DNA of 64,000 nucleotides from Salinispora pacifica CNR114 (GTDB lineage: Bacteria; Actinomycetota; Actinomycetes; Mycobacteriales; Micromonosporaceae), in contig NZ_AZWO01000013.1 of assembly GCF_000514775.1 (NCBI RefSeq), positions 200-64,199 of the forward strand, in the 5' to 3' direction. The translations under genes and the position numbers were made by a program. Shown here piece by piece: positions 26,649 through 35,560 of the stretch. Within the stretch, counting starts at the first letter, position 1. Each line of letters opens with the position of its first letter. A model generated the notes under the pieces. That model did not search any database and was not told where the DNA came from. It saw nothing but the letters and a program-made list of their open reading frames with translations.

Positions 26649-27306
26649 GGCAGACAAACACAGCGGGGTCATCGTGGTGGGGCTCGGACGCTTCGGCTCC
26701 CAGGTCGCCGACACGCTCGTGCAACTCGACCATCCGGTCCTCGCCATCGACCATGATGCGGAGCGGGTGCAGCGGTGGGCCAACCGAATCGACCGGGTGG
26801 CACAGGCCGATGCCACCGAAGAGGGGGCCCTGCGACAGCTCGGCGCGGAGGACCTCGAACGCGCCGTGGTATCCATCGGCGCCTCGATGGAGGCGAGCAT
26901 CCTGTCCGTCCTAGCCCTCGTCGACCTGGGGATACCGCAGATCTGGGCGCGGGCCCGCTCGCCGGAGCACGCGAAGATCCTCACCTCGGTCGGTGCGCAC
27001 CACGTGATCTTCCCCGAGGCGGAGGCCGGCGAACGGCTGGCCCATCTCATCGTCAGCCGGATGCTGGACTTCATGGAGTTCGGCGACGACTTCGCGATCG
27101 CCAAGGTCCGCACCCCGGAGAGCCTCACCGGCCGCCGGCTGCACGAGCTGAACCCGGAGGACCGCCACGGAGTACGGGTGGTAGCGGCGAAACCGGCCGG
27201 GAAACGGTTCCAGGCGGCCACCGACGAGACCGTACTGGCCGCTGGCAGCATGCTGATCGTGGAGGGCAGCATCGAGCAGGTGCAGGCGTTCGCCGCGCTC
27301 AGCTGA
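26638..27306 (+). CDS. ktrA: Potassium channel regulatory subunit KtrA/TrkA (RCK domains)
   Basis: A 222-residue cytoplasmic protein with an N-terminal RCK Rossmann domain (VVGLGRFGSQVA, GxGxxG near residues 15-20; acidic IDHD near 38) and a C-terminal TrkA-C domain beginning near 140 (AIAKVRTPESLTGRRLHEL). It gates KtrB in response to nucleotides (ATP/ADP or NAD(H)). The start is a TTG at 26638 with GGAGGAG eight bases upstream, and the gene overlaps ktrB, so the two are translationally coupled. Confidence 0.92.
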   Translation: MSARADKHSGVIVVGLGRFGSQVADTLVQLDHPVLAIDHDAERVQRWANRIDRVAQADATEEGALRQLGAEDLERAVVSIGASMEASILSVLALVDLGIPQIWARARSPEHAKILTSVGAHHVIFPEAEAGERLAHLIVSRMLDFMEFGDDFAIAKVRTPESLTGRRLHELNPEDRHGVRVVAAKPAGKRFQAATDETVLAAGSMLIVEGSIEQVQAFAALS

Positions 27307-27335
27307 CCGCGGCGAGACCGGCCAGCCGGCGGGGA

Positions 27336-28889
27336 TCACGCGGTCGCGAGTAGCTGGTCCACCGGGGCGTAGTCGTCGGTCAACACCAAGGCGTCGCCGA
27401 CGAACTCCTGCAGCGCCGCGCCGTCCAACACGACCGCGCCCGGGTCAACCTCGTTCAGCCGCTCCCGGACCGCGGCCAGCGGCAACGGCGCGTCCGAGGC
27501 GACAATGACGAAGTTGGAGCCCTGCTCACCGGCGAGCGCGGCCGGCGGAGCGATCAGGGCCACCTGCCGGAACTCGGCCGCGACGGTGGCGACCTCACTG
27601 CGGATGAAGCGCAGGGGCGGATAGTCGATGACGTTCTGCACGTACCCGCCGCCGGGACGAATCACCCGACGGACCTCGGCGGCCATCTCCCGGGTGGTGA
27701 GGTGCCACGGCACCACCAGATGCCCGAACGCGTCCCCCACCACCAGATCCTGGCTCTCCGCCGCCTCCGCCGCGACCAACATCCGGGCGTCCCCCACCTC
27801 CGCGCGCAGCTCCGGCCCCTGCCGTACGCCGAGCTTCTCCTCGCCCAGCTCGACCAGCCCGCCGTCAATCTCGAAAACCACGTTCTCGGTGCCCGGACGG
27901 GTGGCGGTCAGATACCGCGGCACGGTGAAACCACCTCCGCCCAGGTGCAGCGCGTCCAGCCGACGACCCGTCGGGGCGATGACATCGGCGACCGCCCCGA
28001 TCCACCGGGTGTATGCGAACTCCAGGTGGGTCGGGTCGGCCAGGTCCACGTACGAGTGCCGGGCCGAGTTGAGCAGCAGCGTGCGCCCGCTCGCCCGGCC
28101 CGGGTCGGTCTCGACGCGGGCGCAGTGGTAGGCCGTCTCGATGTCACACGGGTTCGGGGCGACCGTGGTCAGACCGGCGCCGAGCAGGCCGAGCACCGCC
28201 AGGCTGGCCGACACCCGGGCCGGGCCGGTCAGCTGCTCGCCCGCCGTCCGCCGGAGCCACCCGCCGAGGATCACCCCGCTCAGTCCCAGGGAGACCGCCA
28301 GGCCGAGCAGGATCACCGTGCTGGGCAGTGCGGCCACCAACACGAAGCCGGTGACCAGGGTGGCGGTGACCGCACCCAGGGTGCCGATCGAGGAGAGCCG
28401 GCCGACGACCTGGCCGGTACGGCGCAGGTCGGACAGCTGGAGTTTGACCACCATCGGGGTGACCGCCGACAGCAGCATCGCCGGCACGAAGACAGCCAGC
28501 GCGACGAGCAGCAGGATCGCGGAGGCCGCCCCGCCCCGCAGCACCTCCCCGGCGTACCGGACCGCCGGCAGGGTCACCGCGGTGGCGATACCGGCCAGCA
28601 CCAGCGCCGGGGCCAGCAGGGTACGCGGGTCCCGGCGGTCCGCCAGCCACCCGCCGGCCCACGCCCCGTACGCGATCGCGGCCAACGCGATGCCGATCAC
28701 CGAGCTGGTCACCTGGAGGGTCACCCCGACGTACGGACCGACCAGGCGCAACGCGGCCGTCTCCAGCACCAGAACCGCGCCGCTGGAGAAGAAGACCAGA
28801 AACGCGGCCAGCCCCTTGGGCAGGGCTGGACCAGTCGCCGACCCGGGTCGGGCCGACCGGACGGGAGTCTGGGACGAGGCAGAGTTCAC
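27336..28889 (-). CDS. Membrane-embedded spermidine-synthase-like protein
   Basis: A 517-residue fusion: about seven transmembrane helices (residues ~25-240) followed by a Rossmann domain of the spermidine/spermine synthase family (HLGGGGFTVPRYL near 316, VVFEIDGGLVELGEEKL near 340, VVGDAFGHLVVPWHLTT near 385). Such long fused forms are common in actinobacteria, and their aminopropyl-transfer activity is unproven; the substrate may be a polyamine or another methylthioadenosine-type reaction. GTG start at 28889. Neighbours (ktrA, and a secreted protein) do not suggest a pathway. Confidence 0.85.
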   Translation of the reverse strand: MNSASSQTPVRSARPGSATGPALPKGLAAFLVFFSSGAVLVLETAALRLVGPYVGVTLQVTSSVIGIALAAIAYGAWAGGWLADRRDPRTLLAPALVLAGIATAVTLPAVRYAGEVLRGGAASAILLLVALAVFVPAMLLSAVTPMVVKLQLSDLRRTGQVVGRLSSIGTLGAVTATLVTGFVLVAALPSTVILLGLAVSLGLSGVILGGWLRRTAGEQLTGPARVSASLAVLGLLGAGLTTVAPNPCDIETAYHCARVETDPGRASGRTLLLNSARHSYVDLADPTHLEFAYTRWIGAVADVIAPTGRRLDALHLGGGGFTVPRYLTATRPGTENVVFEIDGGLVELGEEKLGVRQGPELRAEVGDARMLVAAEAAESQDLVVGDAFGHLVVPWHLTTREMAAEVRRVIRPGGGYVQNVIDYPPLRFIRSEVATVAAEFRQVALIAPPAALAGEQGSNFVIVASDAPLPLAAVRERLNEVDPGAVVLDGAALQEFVGDALVLTDDYAPVDQLLATA

Positions 28890-28925
28890 CCGCGCGATAG
28901 TACGCAGCGAGACTGGCCGGCCGAG

Positions 28926-29936
28926 TCAGTACATCGAAACATGAACGTGATTGGTGTGATCAGCGGCGGGGCTCCCGCCGCCGCTATATGCTCGCCAACC
29001 GGTATTAGGCATCCATATTTGTCGATACCAGATGACGTACATCACGCCGAGTCGGCTCGCGTTGTTCTTCAGGTAGGTTGCCAGCTGGTCACCGTACGCC
29101 TTGTCGCCGCCGGTCGCCGTGACGTCCTCGAACCCACCAGGGGCGGCGGAGAAGTCACAGGCCTTCCCCTTCGGGTGCTCGCCACTGCCACCGCTGCGGT
29201 AACAGGAGACGTGCCGTTTGAAACCGTTCGCCTGCGACTGCTTGAGCATGTGCAGGGTGCGCGGAGAGATACAGCCTGAGGTGGTCGGATCGTTGACCGA
29301 GCAGGACTCCGACGGCCAGGAGCCGTCCGAGTTTCGGGGCGCCGACGCGGCACTGGCCGAACCGCCACCGAACCCGGAGCCGCCACCCGAGCTGACCGCG
29401 GCAAGCGCCGCCTCCGCCTTCTTCTTGTTCTTGGCCAAGACGTCGAGCTGCTTCTCCTGCTCGCGGATCTCGGAGTCAATCGCGATCTTGGCGTTCTCCG
29501 CCGTCTCCCGGACCTCGGTCAGCTCGCGCACCCGACGGCCGTCCCGCCGGGCCATCACGTCCAGATTCATCGCCCGATTCAGGAACTCGTCGGGCGACGC
29601 GCTCTCCAACAATGTCGCCATCGGGCCGATTCGACCCAACCGGTACGACTGCGCGGCCACCTCGCCCACCTGGGCGGTCAGGTCCGTCAGCCGCACCTCG
29701 ACCGCCTCCAGCTCCGTGGTCAGCTCCTTCTGCCGACGCTTGGAGTTCTTCAGCTCGGCGGTGGCGTCGATATGCGCTTTGGCGGCGGCCGTCAGCGCAG
29801 CTCGCAACTTCTCGCTGCCGCCCTCATTGGGTTCGGCCTGAGCCGGCACGGCGCCGAGGAGCACCGCCACCGCCACCGCCGCCGCCACGAGGACAGTCAG
29901 CGGACGGGAACCCTCGCGGGGCAGAACTATGCGCAC
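28926..29936 (-). CDS. Secreted coiled-coil protein with VldE-type C-terminal domain
   Basis: A 336-residue exported protein. The signal peptide (VRIVLPREGSRPLTVLVAAA...AQA) ends near residue 35. A coiled coil follows (~40-185, rich in Glu/Lys/Arg heptads), then a Gly/Ser linker and a C-terminal domain of about 125 residues containing GEHPKGKACDF and HTNHVHV, a metal-site-like pair seen in ARB_07466/VldE domains and in M15-type peptidoglycan enzymes. This architecture resembles the N-terminal coiled coils of NlpC/P60 regulators, so a cell-wall role at septation or spore germination is plausible but inferred. The GTG at 29936 gives the normal signal peptide. Confidence 0.8.
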   Translation of the reverse strand: MRIVLPREGSRPLTVLVAAAVAVAVLLGAVPAQAEPNEGGSEKLRAALTAAAKAHIDATAELKNSKRRQKELTTELEAVEVRLTDLTAQVGEVAAQSYRLGRIGPMATLLESASPDEFLNRAMNLDVMARRDGRRVRELTEVRETAENAKIAIDSEIREQEKQLDVLAKNKKKAEAALAAVSSGGGSGFGGGSASAASAPRNSDGSWPSESCSVNDPTTSGCISPRTLHMLKQSQANGFKRHVSCYRSGGSGEHPKGKACDFSAAPGGFEDVTATGGDKAYGDQLATYLKNNASRLGVMYVIWYRQIWMPNTGWRAYSGGGSPAADHTNHVHVSMY

Positions 29937-30130
29937 GGTGGATCCTTCCCGGCTGCCGTCAGCCCCCACGACCCGCTGGTCGGCGGTCCCACCGGCGCCG
30001 CACGGCGGCCAGCGGGCGGAGACCGTCGGCCACAATACCGGACCGAGCGCGGCTGTGAGGACCCCTCAAAATCGGCTGGTGCGATGCGGGCTGACGCTGG
30101 GTAGCGCATGTCATCACACACCGATCGGAG

Positions 30131-30159
30131 CGTGACGGCGGGTAGCGCACACCGTCACG
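30131..30159 (-). terminator. Hairpin at the end of the inositol-phosphatase-like gene
   Basis: CGTGACGG and CCGTCACG form an eight-base stem spaced by thirteen bases, overlapping the stop of the minus-strand phosphatase gene. A second copy of the loop motif GGTAGCGCA lies 40 bases away at about 30100. Confidence 0.4.
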
Positions 30160-30967
30160 ATCCGCCGAAGAACGCCTCCTGGACCGCCGCCCAGACCCGC
30201 TCATCCGCCGCGACGAGCAGGCCCTGCCCCTCGACCCCGGGGTGGTAATCAGCTCCGTCGAAGCGCCGGGCGACCCCACCGGCGGCCCGGACCAGATGGG
30301 TGCCGGGTACGTGGTCCCAGGGCAGGGTGTGCCCGTAGAGCACGAACTGCTGCACCCCGAGGAGCAGATCCAGATACTCCCGCCCGGCGCAGTGCTGGCC
30401 GGGCAGGAGCTCGCCCAACCGGGCACCGGCCGCCTCCACCCGCGGACGCAGGGCCGCCGGCAGGTAGCGAGACATCGCCGCACCCCGTAGCCGGCCCAGG
30501 TCAGCCGGCGCTCCGGCCGTACGCACCGCACGGCCGTTCACGTACGCCCCCGCTCCGGGGCGGGTGGCAGCGAGTGTGCCGACCAACGGGTCGAACACCC
30601 ACGCGGCGCTCGGTTCCCCGTCGATCAGCAGGGCCACCATCAACACGAACGGCGGGCGACCGGCAGCGAAGTTACTGGTGCCGTCGATCGGGTCCACCAG
30701 CCACACCGGACCAGCCCGGTCCAGGTGCCGTAGCAGCTCCGGGTCCTCGGCGACGGCCTCCTCACCGACCACCACCGAGTCGGGCCGCAGCCGGCGCAGC
30801 CCCGCCGAGATCAGCTCCTCCGCCCGCCGGTCGGCGACGGTAACGAGGTCACCGGGGGCCTTCTCCTCGATATCGGCTTCGTCCAGCCGGCGGAACAGCG
30901 GCAGCACAACCTGGTCGGCCGCCGTACGCAGGAGCGTGCCGACCTCGTCGAACAGGTTCTCAGTCAC
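30155..30967 (-). CDS. Inositol monophosphatase family protein
   Basis: A 270-residue lithium-sensitive-type phosphatase. Metal-binding motifs are in order: DLVTVADRRAEE (~45-56), GEEAVAE (~78), WLVDPIDGTSNF (~98-109) and LPWDHVPGTHLVRAAGG (~218-234). The family dephosphorylates inositol phosphate, histidinol phosphate, fructose-1,6-bisphosphate or PAP; which one cannot be told here. The GTG at 30967 is preferred because the upstream frame is the antisense of the next gene's 3' region and low complexity. Ends at a hairpin. Confidence 0.88.
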   Translation of the reverse strand: MTENLFDEVGTLLRTAADQVVLPLFRRLDEADIEEKAPGDLVTVADRRAEELISAGLRRLRPDSVVVGEEAVAEDPELLRHLDRAGPVWLVDPIDGTSNFAAGRPPFVLMVALLIDGEPSAAWVFDPLVGTLAATRPGAGAYVNGRAVRTAGAPADLGRLRGAAMSRYLPAALRPRVEAAGARLGELLPGQHCAGREYLDLLLGVQQFVLYGHTLPWDHVPGTHLVRAAGGVARRFDGADYHPGVEGQGLLVAADERVWAAVQEAFFGGS

Positions 30968-31160
30968 GGGACGGACGTCGCTTCTCGACCGCCTCCCGGG
31001 CCACCCTTCCTCATGTCCCCGTTCTACCGCCTCCCAGTGCGCGCCGGGCTCATCCGGGAAATCCACGTTGACCGACGGCGGCAGCCGGGCCGGGAGCACC
31101 GGCGCCTTTCCTGCCGTGGTCGAGGGGTTCGGCCGGACGGACCGAACCGCCAAGTCGCTG

Positions 31161-32006
31161 TCACTCGCGATAGTAAAAGTCAGCGGCCTCAACGGAACGT
31201 GCGGGCGCGTTGATCTCCAACGGCTCCCCATGATCACTCATCGTGGTGGTCGTCGTCACCTTCGGGCCGTCGCCGGGGGTCAGCTCCACCTCGATCGAGG
31301 TAACCCAGCCCTGGTCGTCAGTGGTGATCGTGAAGGGCGACGGGGGCATGGCGATCGAGACGATGCTCGGGGCACCCACGGGGAGGAACGACTTGATGCC
31401 TCTGCCACTGGGCTCGAACCGGCCGGTGTAGGTGTGGGTGCCGGTGCGCTGCGCCGAGACGATCGACGAGGTGAACGCCGTCATTCCGGTCGGGTCGGCC
31501 CAGTCGAAGCCCACGAATAGATCGTCCGGCTCCACCCGCTTCAGATCGACGTGCACCCACTCCTCGTCGTCGGACGGCCGCTGGTAACTGTCGGTGCCAA
31601 CGACGACCCGGCTCCCCGCCGACGGGTACTTTCCGCCGGTGACCGAGATCGTGGCCCGGAAGCGCTGCTGCTCCAGGTCGAGGGCACCGCTGCCCTCCAC
31701 GCTTCGCCCTTCGGGCAGGCTGCCGCGCACCGCGTACCGGTGGGCAACCCCCTGAGACCGCTCCAGCGCCGCGACCAACTCACCGCGGACATCCGGTGTT
31801 GGAGACGGAGCGACGGTTTCCGCCGGGGCCGGACTCTCGGTCCGCGTGGGCTCCGTCGCCCGAGTGCAACCGGCAGCAAGGAGCAGGCCACCGGTCAGAC
31901 CCACGGTAACGGCCGGGGCGGTTGTCAGAAGCGTGAGCAGTGCGGCGCTGACCTCGCTGCTCGCAGCGGCGTACGCGGCGGCGAGACAGACGGCCGGCAC
32001 GCCCAC
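31161..32006 (-). CDS. LppX-like lipoprotein, start uncertain or N-terminus damaged
   Basis: The body (PDVRGELVAALERSQGVAHRYAVRGSLPEG onward, with SSIVSAQRTGTHTYTGRF and ITTDDQGWVTSIEVEL) looks like an LppX/LprAFG-type lipoprotein, and a lipobox LLLAAGC is present. However, no start codon gives a normal signal peptide: GTG codons at 32006 and 32000 lead to a very long hydrophobic N-terminus lacking basic residues, and the first ATG (32096) lies inside a hairpin that ends the neighbouring gene. A frameshift in the signal region or an unusual start is likely. Related in fold to the lipoprotein at 23508. Confidence 0.55.
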   Translation of the reverse strand: MGVPAVCLAAAYAAASSEVSAALLTLLTTAPAVTVGLTGGLLLAAGCTRATEPTRTESPAPAETVAPSPTPDVRGELVAALERSQGVAHRYAVRGSLPEGRSVEGSGALDLEQQRFRATISVTGGKYPSAGSRVVVGTDSYQRPSDDEEWVHVDLKRVEPDDLFVGFDWADPTGMTAFTSSIVSAQRTGTHTYTGRFEPSGRGIKSFLPVGAPSIVSIAMPPSPFTITTDDQGWVTSIEVELTPGDGPKVTTTTTMSDHGEPLEINAPARSVEAADFYYRE

Positions 32007-32079
32007 GGATGGGCGCTGGTGTGCCCGAGGCCGGTGTTCGTAGCCGTGCCCGCCCACGGCACATGACCCCGGATACGGC

Positions 32080-32114
32080 TGTTGGCCGGCACCCATGTCG
32101 GGTGCCGGCCAACA
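32080..32114. terminator. Strong hairpin after the small lysozyme-like gene
   Basis: A perfect 15-base stem, TGTTGGCCGGCACCC with its complement, and a five-base loop. It lies 45 bases past the stop of the minus-strand lysozyme-like gene and is well placed to end that transcript. Confidence 0.75.
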
Positions 32115-32158
32115 GCTTCTTTCCCCCTTAAGGGTTAGGTCTGATGGTGGTGCCGGGG

Positions 32159-32743
32159 TCAGCTGGTCCAGTGTTCGGCGACCAGCTCAGCGGCCTGGGT
32201 TTCCCACTGGGCGTAGTGGAACGGGTACGCCGACACCTGGACGGTCTGGGCGGCCTCGGTCAGGGGCATGTCCTGCCAGCTGTCGACCTGCTTGAGCCCG
32301 TTGAGGAAGGCGGTGGTGGAGTATTCGGGGTCGGTGATCTGTTCCACGGTGCCCCAGCCAGACGACGGGCGCTGCTGGAATAGGCCCTGCGAGTCGTGGT
32401 CGTTCCGCGCACCCAGGTGACCCAGGTTCTCCAGCTTCGACTCCTGCAGGCTGGTGGCGATGGCGACGACGGCGGCGCGTTCGTCCATGCCGGCCTTCTT
32501 GGTGGCCTCGATGATGGCCTTCACGTTGGCGGTCTGCTCGTCGCCCAGGTCGATGCGCGACTGCTTGCCCTGGGTGCCGTGCGGGATCAGCGTGTCCATG
32601 TCCGGCTTCGCGACCTGCACCGCCGCTGCGGCGGCCGGGGTGGCGGTGGTGTCGGTGAGGGTGGCCAGGGGGCCGGCGACGACACCGGTGGACAGGGCCA
32701 GACCAGCGATACCAAGGACGCTACGACGCAGAATCGTGTTCAT
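32159..32743 (-). CDS. Small secreted lysozyme-like (transglycosylase-type) protein
   Basis: A 194-residue exported protein: signal peptide of about 30-40 residues (MNTILRRSVLGIAGLALSTG...), a short linker and a ~130-residue domain (TANVKAIIEATKKAGMDERAAVVAIATSLQESKLENL and SQGLFQQRPSSGWGT). The glutamate in LQESKL and the GLFQQRPS segment recall transglycosylase/lysozyme folds seen in actinobacterial secreted proteins and resuscitation factors. Peptidoglycan is the probable substrate; activity is inferred. ATG start with GGAG ten bases upstream. Confidence 0.75.
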   Translation of the reverse strand: MNTILRRSVLGIAGLALSTGVVAGPLATLTDTTATPAAAAAVQVAKPDMDTLIPHGTQGKQSRIDLGDEQTANVKAIIEATKKAGMDERAAVVAIATSLQESKLENLGHLGARNDHDSQGLFQQRPSSGWGTVEQITDPEYSTTAFLNGLKQVDSWQDMPLTEAAQTVQVSAYPFHYAQWETQAAELVAEHWTS

Positions 32744-33202
32744 GAGGTGTGCTCCATTCGGGAGTCGACGCCCACGCCCGAAAAGGGGGGTTCAGGGTGG
32801 GTGCGAGCACCGTCGGGCGCTCAACAGAACAAGAAGAAGATCCTCAGACGACCGCGGCCCTGCGGGGCTCTCGGTGCCGGGTCCATGTGTAACGACCGGC
32901 GGGCCGCCAACATTCCGGGGCTCACGCACCGGCGACACCCGCCACGGGCGGGGCGCCTCCTCGGTCGTACGCAGGGTGTAACGCCCCGACGCCGGCCGAG
33001 ATTCCGCCACCACCATGACCCCAACAACACCCCAAACAGGCATCAACCAGACACTGATGACGTCGAGGGCGGCCCGCGGCGAAGTGAGGAAGGCAGGGTC
33101 GTCGAACGGCAGATGCCAGCCGAGGAGCTGGTGCTCGCCGGTCAGCCGTTGCAGGGTCCGACTAGATGCAGTACGTGGCCGCGCCGCCATTACCATCGCA
33201 AG
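32744..33202. other. Intergenic region between divergent lysozyme-like and epoxide hydrolase genes
   Basis: About 460 bases without a supportable gene. On the minus strand two copies of CGTTACAC sit about 90 bases apart (near 32892 and 32981), and a CCGAGGAGG run follows one of them. I see no match to known riboswitches. It probably carries promoters for both flanking genes and a leader of the secreted-protein mRNA. Confidence 0.4.
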
Positions 33203-34327
33203 GTGCACACTGAGCCATACGCCGTCGCAGTGCCGGAGGCGGTTCTGGACGATCTCCGAGAGCGCATCCGACGCACCCGTTGGCCGGACCCGGCGCCCGG
33301 GGAGCCTTGGGGCCAGGGCGCCGACCTGGATTACCTGCGCGGCCTGCTGGCCTACTGGGCGGACGGTTTCGATTGGCGGGCACGGGAGCGGCAGCTCAAC
33401 CGATACGAGCACCGCGTGGCCGAGGTGGAGGGCGTACGCATCCACTTCGTCCACCACCGCGGTGCCGGCGGTGGGGTACCGCTGGTCCTCACCCACGGCT
33501 GGCCCAGCATGTTCGTGGAGCTGCTCCCGTTGGTGGACCGCCTCGGCGGCGAACAGTTCGACCTGGTCGTGCCGTCCCTTCCGGGTTACGCCTTCTCGCA
33601 GCGTCCTCCGCGCACGGGCGTTGACCGGGCGTTCGTCGCCCGCCTGTGGCACCGGCTCATGCAGGGCCTGGGGTACAAGCGGTACGGCGCGCATGGTGGC
33701 GACTTCGGCGCCGGGGTCGCCACCCAGATGGCGCTGTCACAGCCCGATCGGATGATCGGCATCCATCTCAGCACGCCGGAGATCTGGCCGTACACCGGGC
33801 CGGACACGCCGCCGCTGTCGGTCGAGGAGCAGGCGTACGTCGACCACGTCGCGCGTTGGGACGAGACTGAGCGCGGCTACAGCGCCGTGCAGTCCACCCG
33901 GCCGCAAACCTTGGGGTACGGGCTGAACGACTCTCCCGCCGGGCTCGCGGCGTGGGTGCTGGACAAGTGGCGCTCGTGGTCGGACAGCGGCGGCGACCTT
34001 GACGCCCGGTTCGGCCGCGACGCCCTCCTGACGATGCTGACCATTTGGTGGGCTTCCAGGTCGATCACTTCATCGATGCGGGACTACTACGACAACCGCT
34101 GGTACGGCACGCCGATCGGGCCGGCGGACGTCGTCCGGGTACCGACCGCGATGGCGGTTTTCGCCAACGAGTTCGTGCCTGAAGGTGAACCGCCACGCTC
34201 TTGGTACGAGCGGCTCTATCAGATCCAGCGCTGGACGGTCTTCCCGCGCGGCGGCCATTTCGCTGCGGCCGAAGAGCCGGACTTGCTGGCCGGCGACATC
34301 ACCGACTTCTTCGCCGACCTGCGATAG
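33203..34327 (+). CDS. Epoxide hydrolase family protein (EHN/alpha-beta hydrolase)
   Basis: A 374-residue enzyme with an N-terminal EHN domain (~1-95) that caps the alpha/beta hydrolase core. HGWPS is the oxyanion motif, HGGDFGAGVATQM contains the nucleophile Asp, and RGGHFAAAEEP near the C-terminus contains the catalytic His. It should hydrolyse epoxides to diols through an ester intermediate; natural substrate unknown, possibly a xenobiotic or secondary metabolite. The GTG at 33203 was chosen because the upstream frame is not conserved. The gene opens a small accessory region. Confidence 0.88.
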   Translation: MHTEPYAVAVPEAVLDDLRERIRRTRWPDPAPGEPWGQGADLDYLRGLLAYWADGFDWRARERQLNRYEHRVAEVEGVRIHFVHHRGAGGGVPLVLTHGWPSMFVELLPLVDRLGGEQFDLVVPSLPGYAFSQRPPRTGVDRAFVARLWHRLMQGLGYKRYGAHGGDFGAGVATQMALSQPDRMIGIHLSTPEIWPYTGPDTPPLSVEEQAYVDHVARWDETERGYSAVQSTRPQTLGYGLNDSPAGLAAWVLDKWRSWSDSGGDLDARFGRDALLTMLTIWWASRSITSSMRDYYDNRWYGTPIGPADVVRVPTAMAVFANEFVPEGEPPRSWYERLYQIQRWTVFPRGGHFAAAEEPDLLAGDITDFFADLR

Positions 34328-34329
34328 GC

Positions 34330-34590
34330 ATGGCAGGCACGGCGGAACAACGTAACCACGATGGTCGGGCAATACCTCCCAGCCGAGACGGCGTGGTCGA
34401 GCACTTCGTACTGGGTGATGTCTGCGTGGCACTGGACTTCAGCGGTCACGTGCAGGTCATCGCGGACAACCGCGTGAGCCTGACGGCAAGCTCAGAGCGA
34501 GCCGAAGCTGACCCGGCGCGACGTAGGGCCCGGTCCGGGCGACACGCTCCGCCACAACCGGCGCCACCTCGAACATCGCCGCCACTCTGA
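34330..34590 (+). CDS. Small hypothetical protein, doubtful
   Basis: An open frame of 86 codons with an ATG two bases after the epoxide hydrolase stop. It starts MAGTAEQRNHDG and contains FVLGDVCVALDFSGHVQVIAD, which looks protein-like in its first half (a beta-rich small domain); the second half (ARRRARSGRHAPPQPAPPRTSPPL) does not. It overlaps the eroded upstream end of the phosphotransferase-like gene. It may be a remnant. Confidence 0.25.
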   Translation: MAGTAEQRNHDGRAIPPSRDGVVEHFVLGDVCVALDFSGHVQVIADNRVSLTASSERAEADPARRRARSGRHAPPQPAPPRTSPPL

Positions 34591-35492
34591 GCACCGACTG
34601 CGGACCCGTGTTCTGCAAGGCCATTCGGACCGCTCACCCCATGTCCCGGATGCATCGCATGGAAGCGCGTGTCAATCCATGGCTCCCGGACACGGCACCG
34701 CGACTACGGTGGGTCGTCGAATCCGAGGGCTGGCTGGCCCTCGGATTCGACCACGTGGAGGGCCGGCACCCGGACCTGACGCCCGGCTCGGACGACCTGC
34801 CGGCTATCGCCGATGCTCTGACCGGGCTGTCCCAGGGGCTGACGCCCTGCCCGCCAGTTCGCGTCCAGCCCGCCACCGTCCGATGGCGGAACAGGATCGC
34901 CCCGGACCTTATCGACGGTCAGACCCTGTGCCACACCGATGTCACGCCGCTGAATTTCCTTGTCGGTCCGGGCGTGGTACGTCTCGTTGACTGGTCCATG
35001 CCCATTAGGGGTGCCGCGTGGATCGATGCGGCTTTGATGATCGTCCGACTCATCCGGGCGGGCCACACGCCAGCGCAAGCCGAGTCCTGGGCAGATCGGA
35101 TCCCACCCTGGAAACAGGCATCCCCAGAGGCAGTCGGGGTCTTCGTGTCCGCCCTCGCGGCCCTGTGGGAGCAACGTCTACGTGAATACCCAGTCCCCCA
35201 CCGAAGGCAACTGGCGGAGGCCGCCCAAGCCTGGGCGGCCTCCGCATCCACTATGAGGCCCCTGGCAGAGGCTTGGGCATGGCCTTCTGCATGGCCACTC
35301 TTTGATGGTGATGAATTCGGCATCTGTCAGCACGTGCACAGCGGTCGTCGCATCGGGGCTGTGGGTCTGCTGGTGTCTCGGCGCCGGCGACCGCAAAGCC
35401 ATCACCGCGTCAGGCGCCAGCACGATCGATGCCGTGCTGGCCGACATAGGCCCCCGGTGTCGCGAACCGAGGGGCTTAGACGTTTGCGTTAG
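34527..35492 (+). pseudogene. Decayed aminoglycoside-phosphotransferase-like gene
   Basis: The frame encodes most of a phosphotransferase (kinase-fold) family protein: CGPVFCKAIRTAHPMSRMHRME and GWLALGFDHVEGRHPDLTPGS match the N-lobe, and HTDVTPLNFLVGPGVVRLVDW carries the catalytic HxD...N and DW motifs. The N-terminal beginning is lost: in-frame stops lie just upstream (TAG at 34524-34526 and a TGA before it). The usual stop also seems missing, because the frame runs on for about 75 Arg-rich residues after the expected end near the hairpin at 35214. An intact start cannot be assigned, so function is doubtful. Confidence 0.6.
35214..35245 (+). terminator. Perfect hairpin near the expected end of the phosphotransferase-like gene
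   Basis: A 14-base perfect stem (GCGGAGGCCGCCCA with its complement) around AGCC lies where intact homologues of the preceding gene would end, inside the run-on reading frame. It may be the old terminator. Confidence 0.5.
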
Positions 35493-35560
35493 CGCTGTTG
35501 GCACTCCACGAACGACTGCCGCCAGGCAGCGTGCCCTTGCACGGGTGCGCCAAGACTCCG

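Noticed and set aside
32744-33202. Possible c-di-AMP (ydaO-type) riboswitch before the secreted lysozyme-like gene
   Set aside because: Cell-wall hydrolase genes in actinobacteria often carry this riboswitch, but the expected conserved cores are not seen; only two short CGTTACAC repeats.
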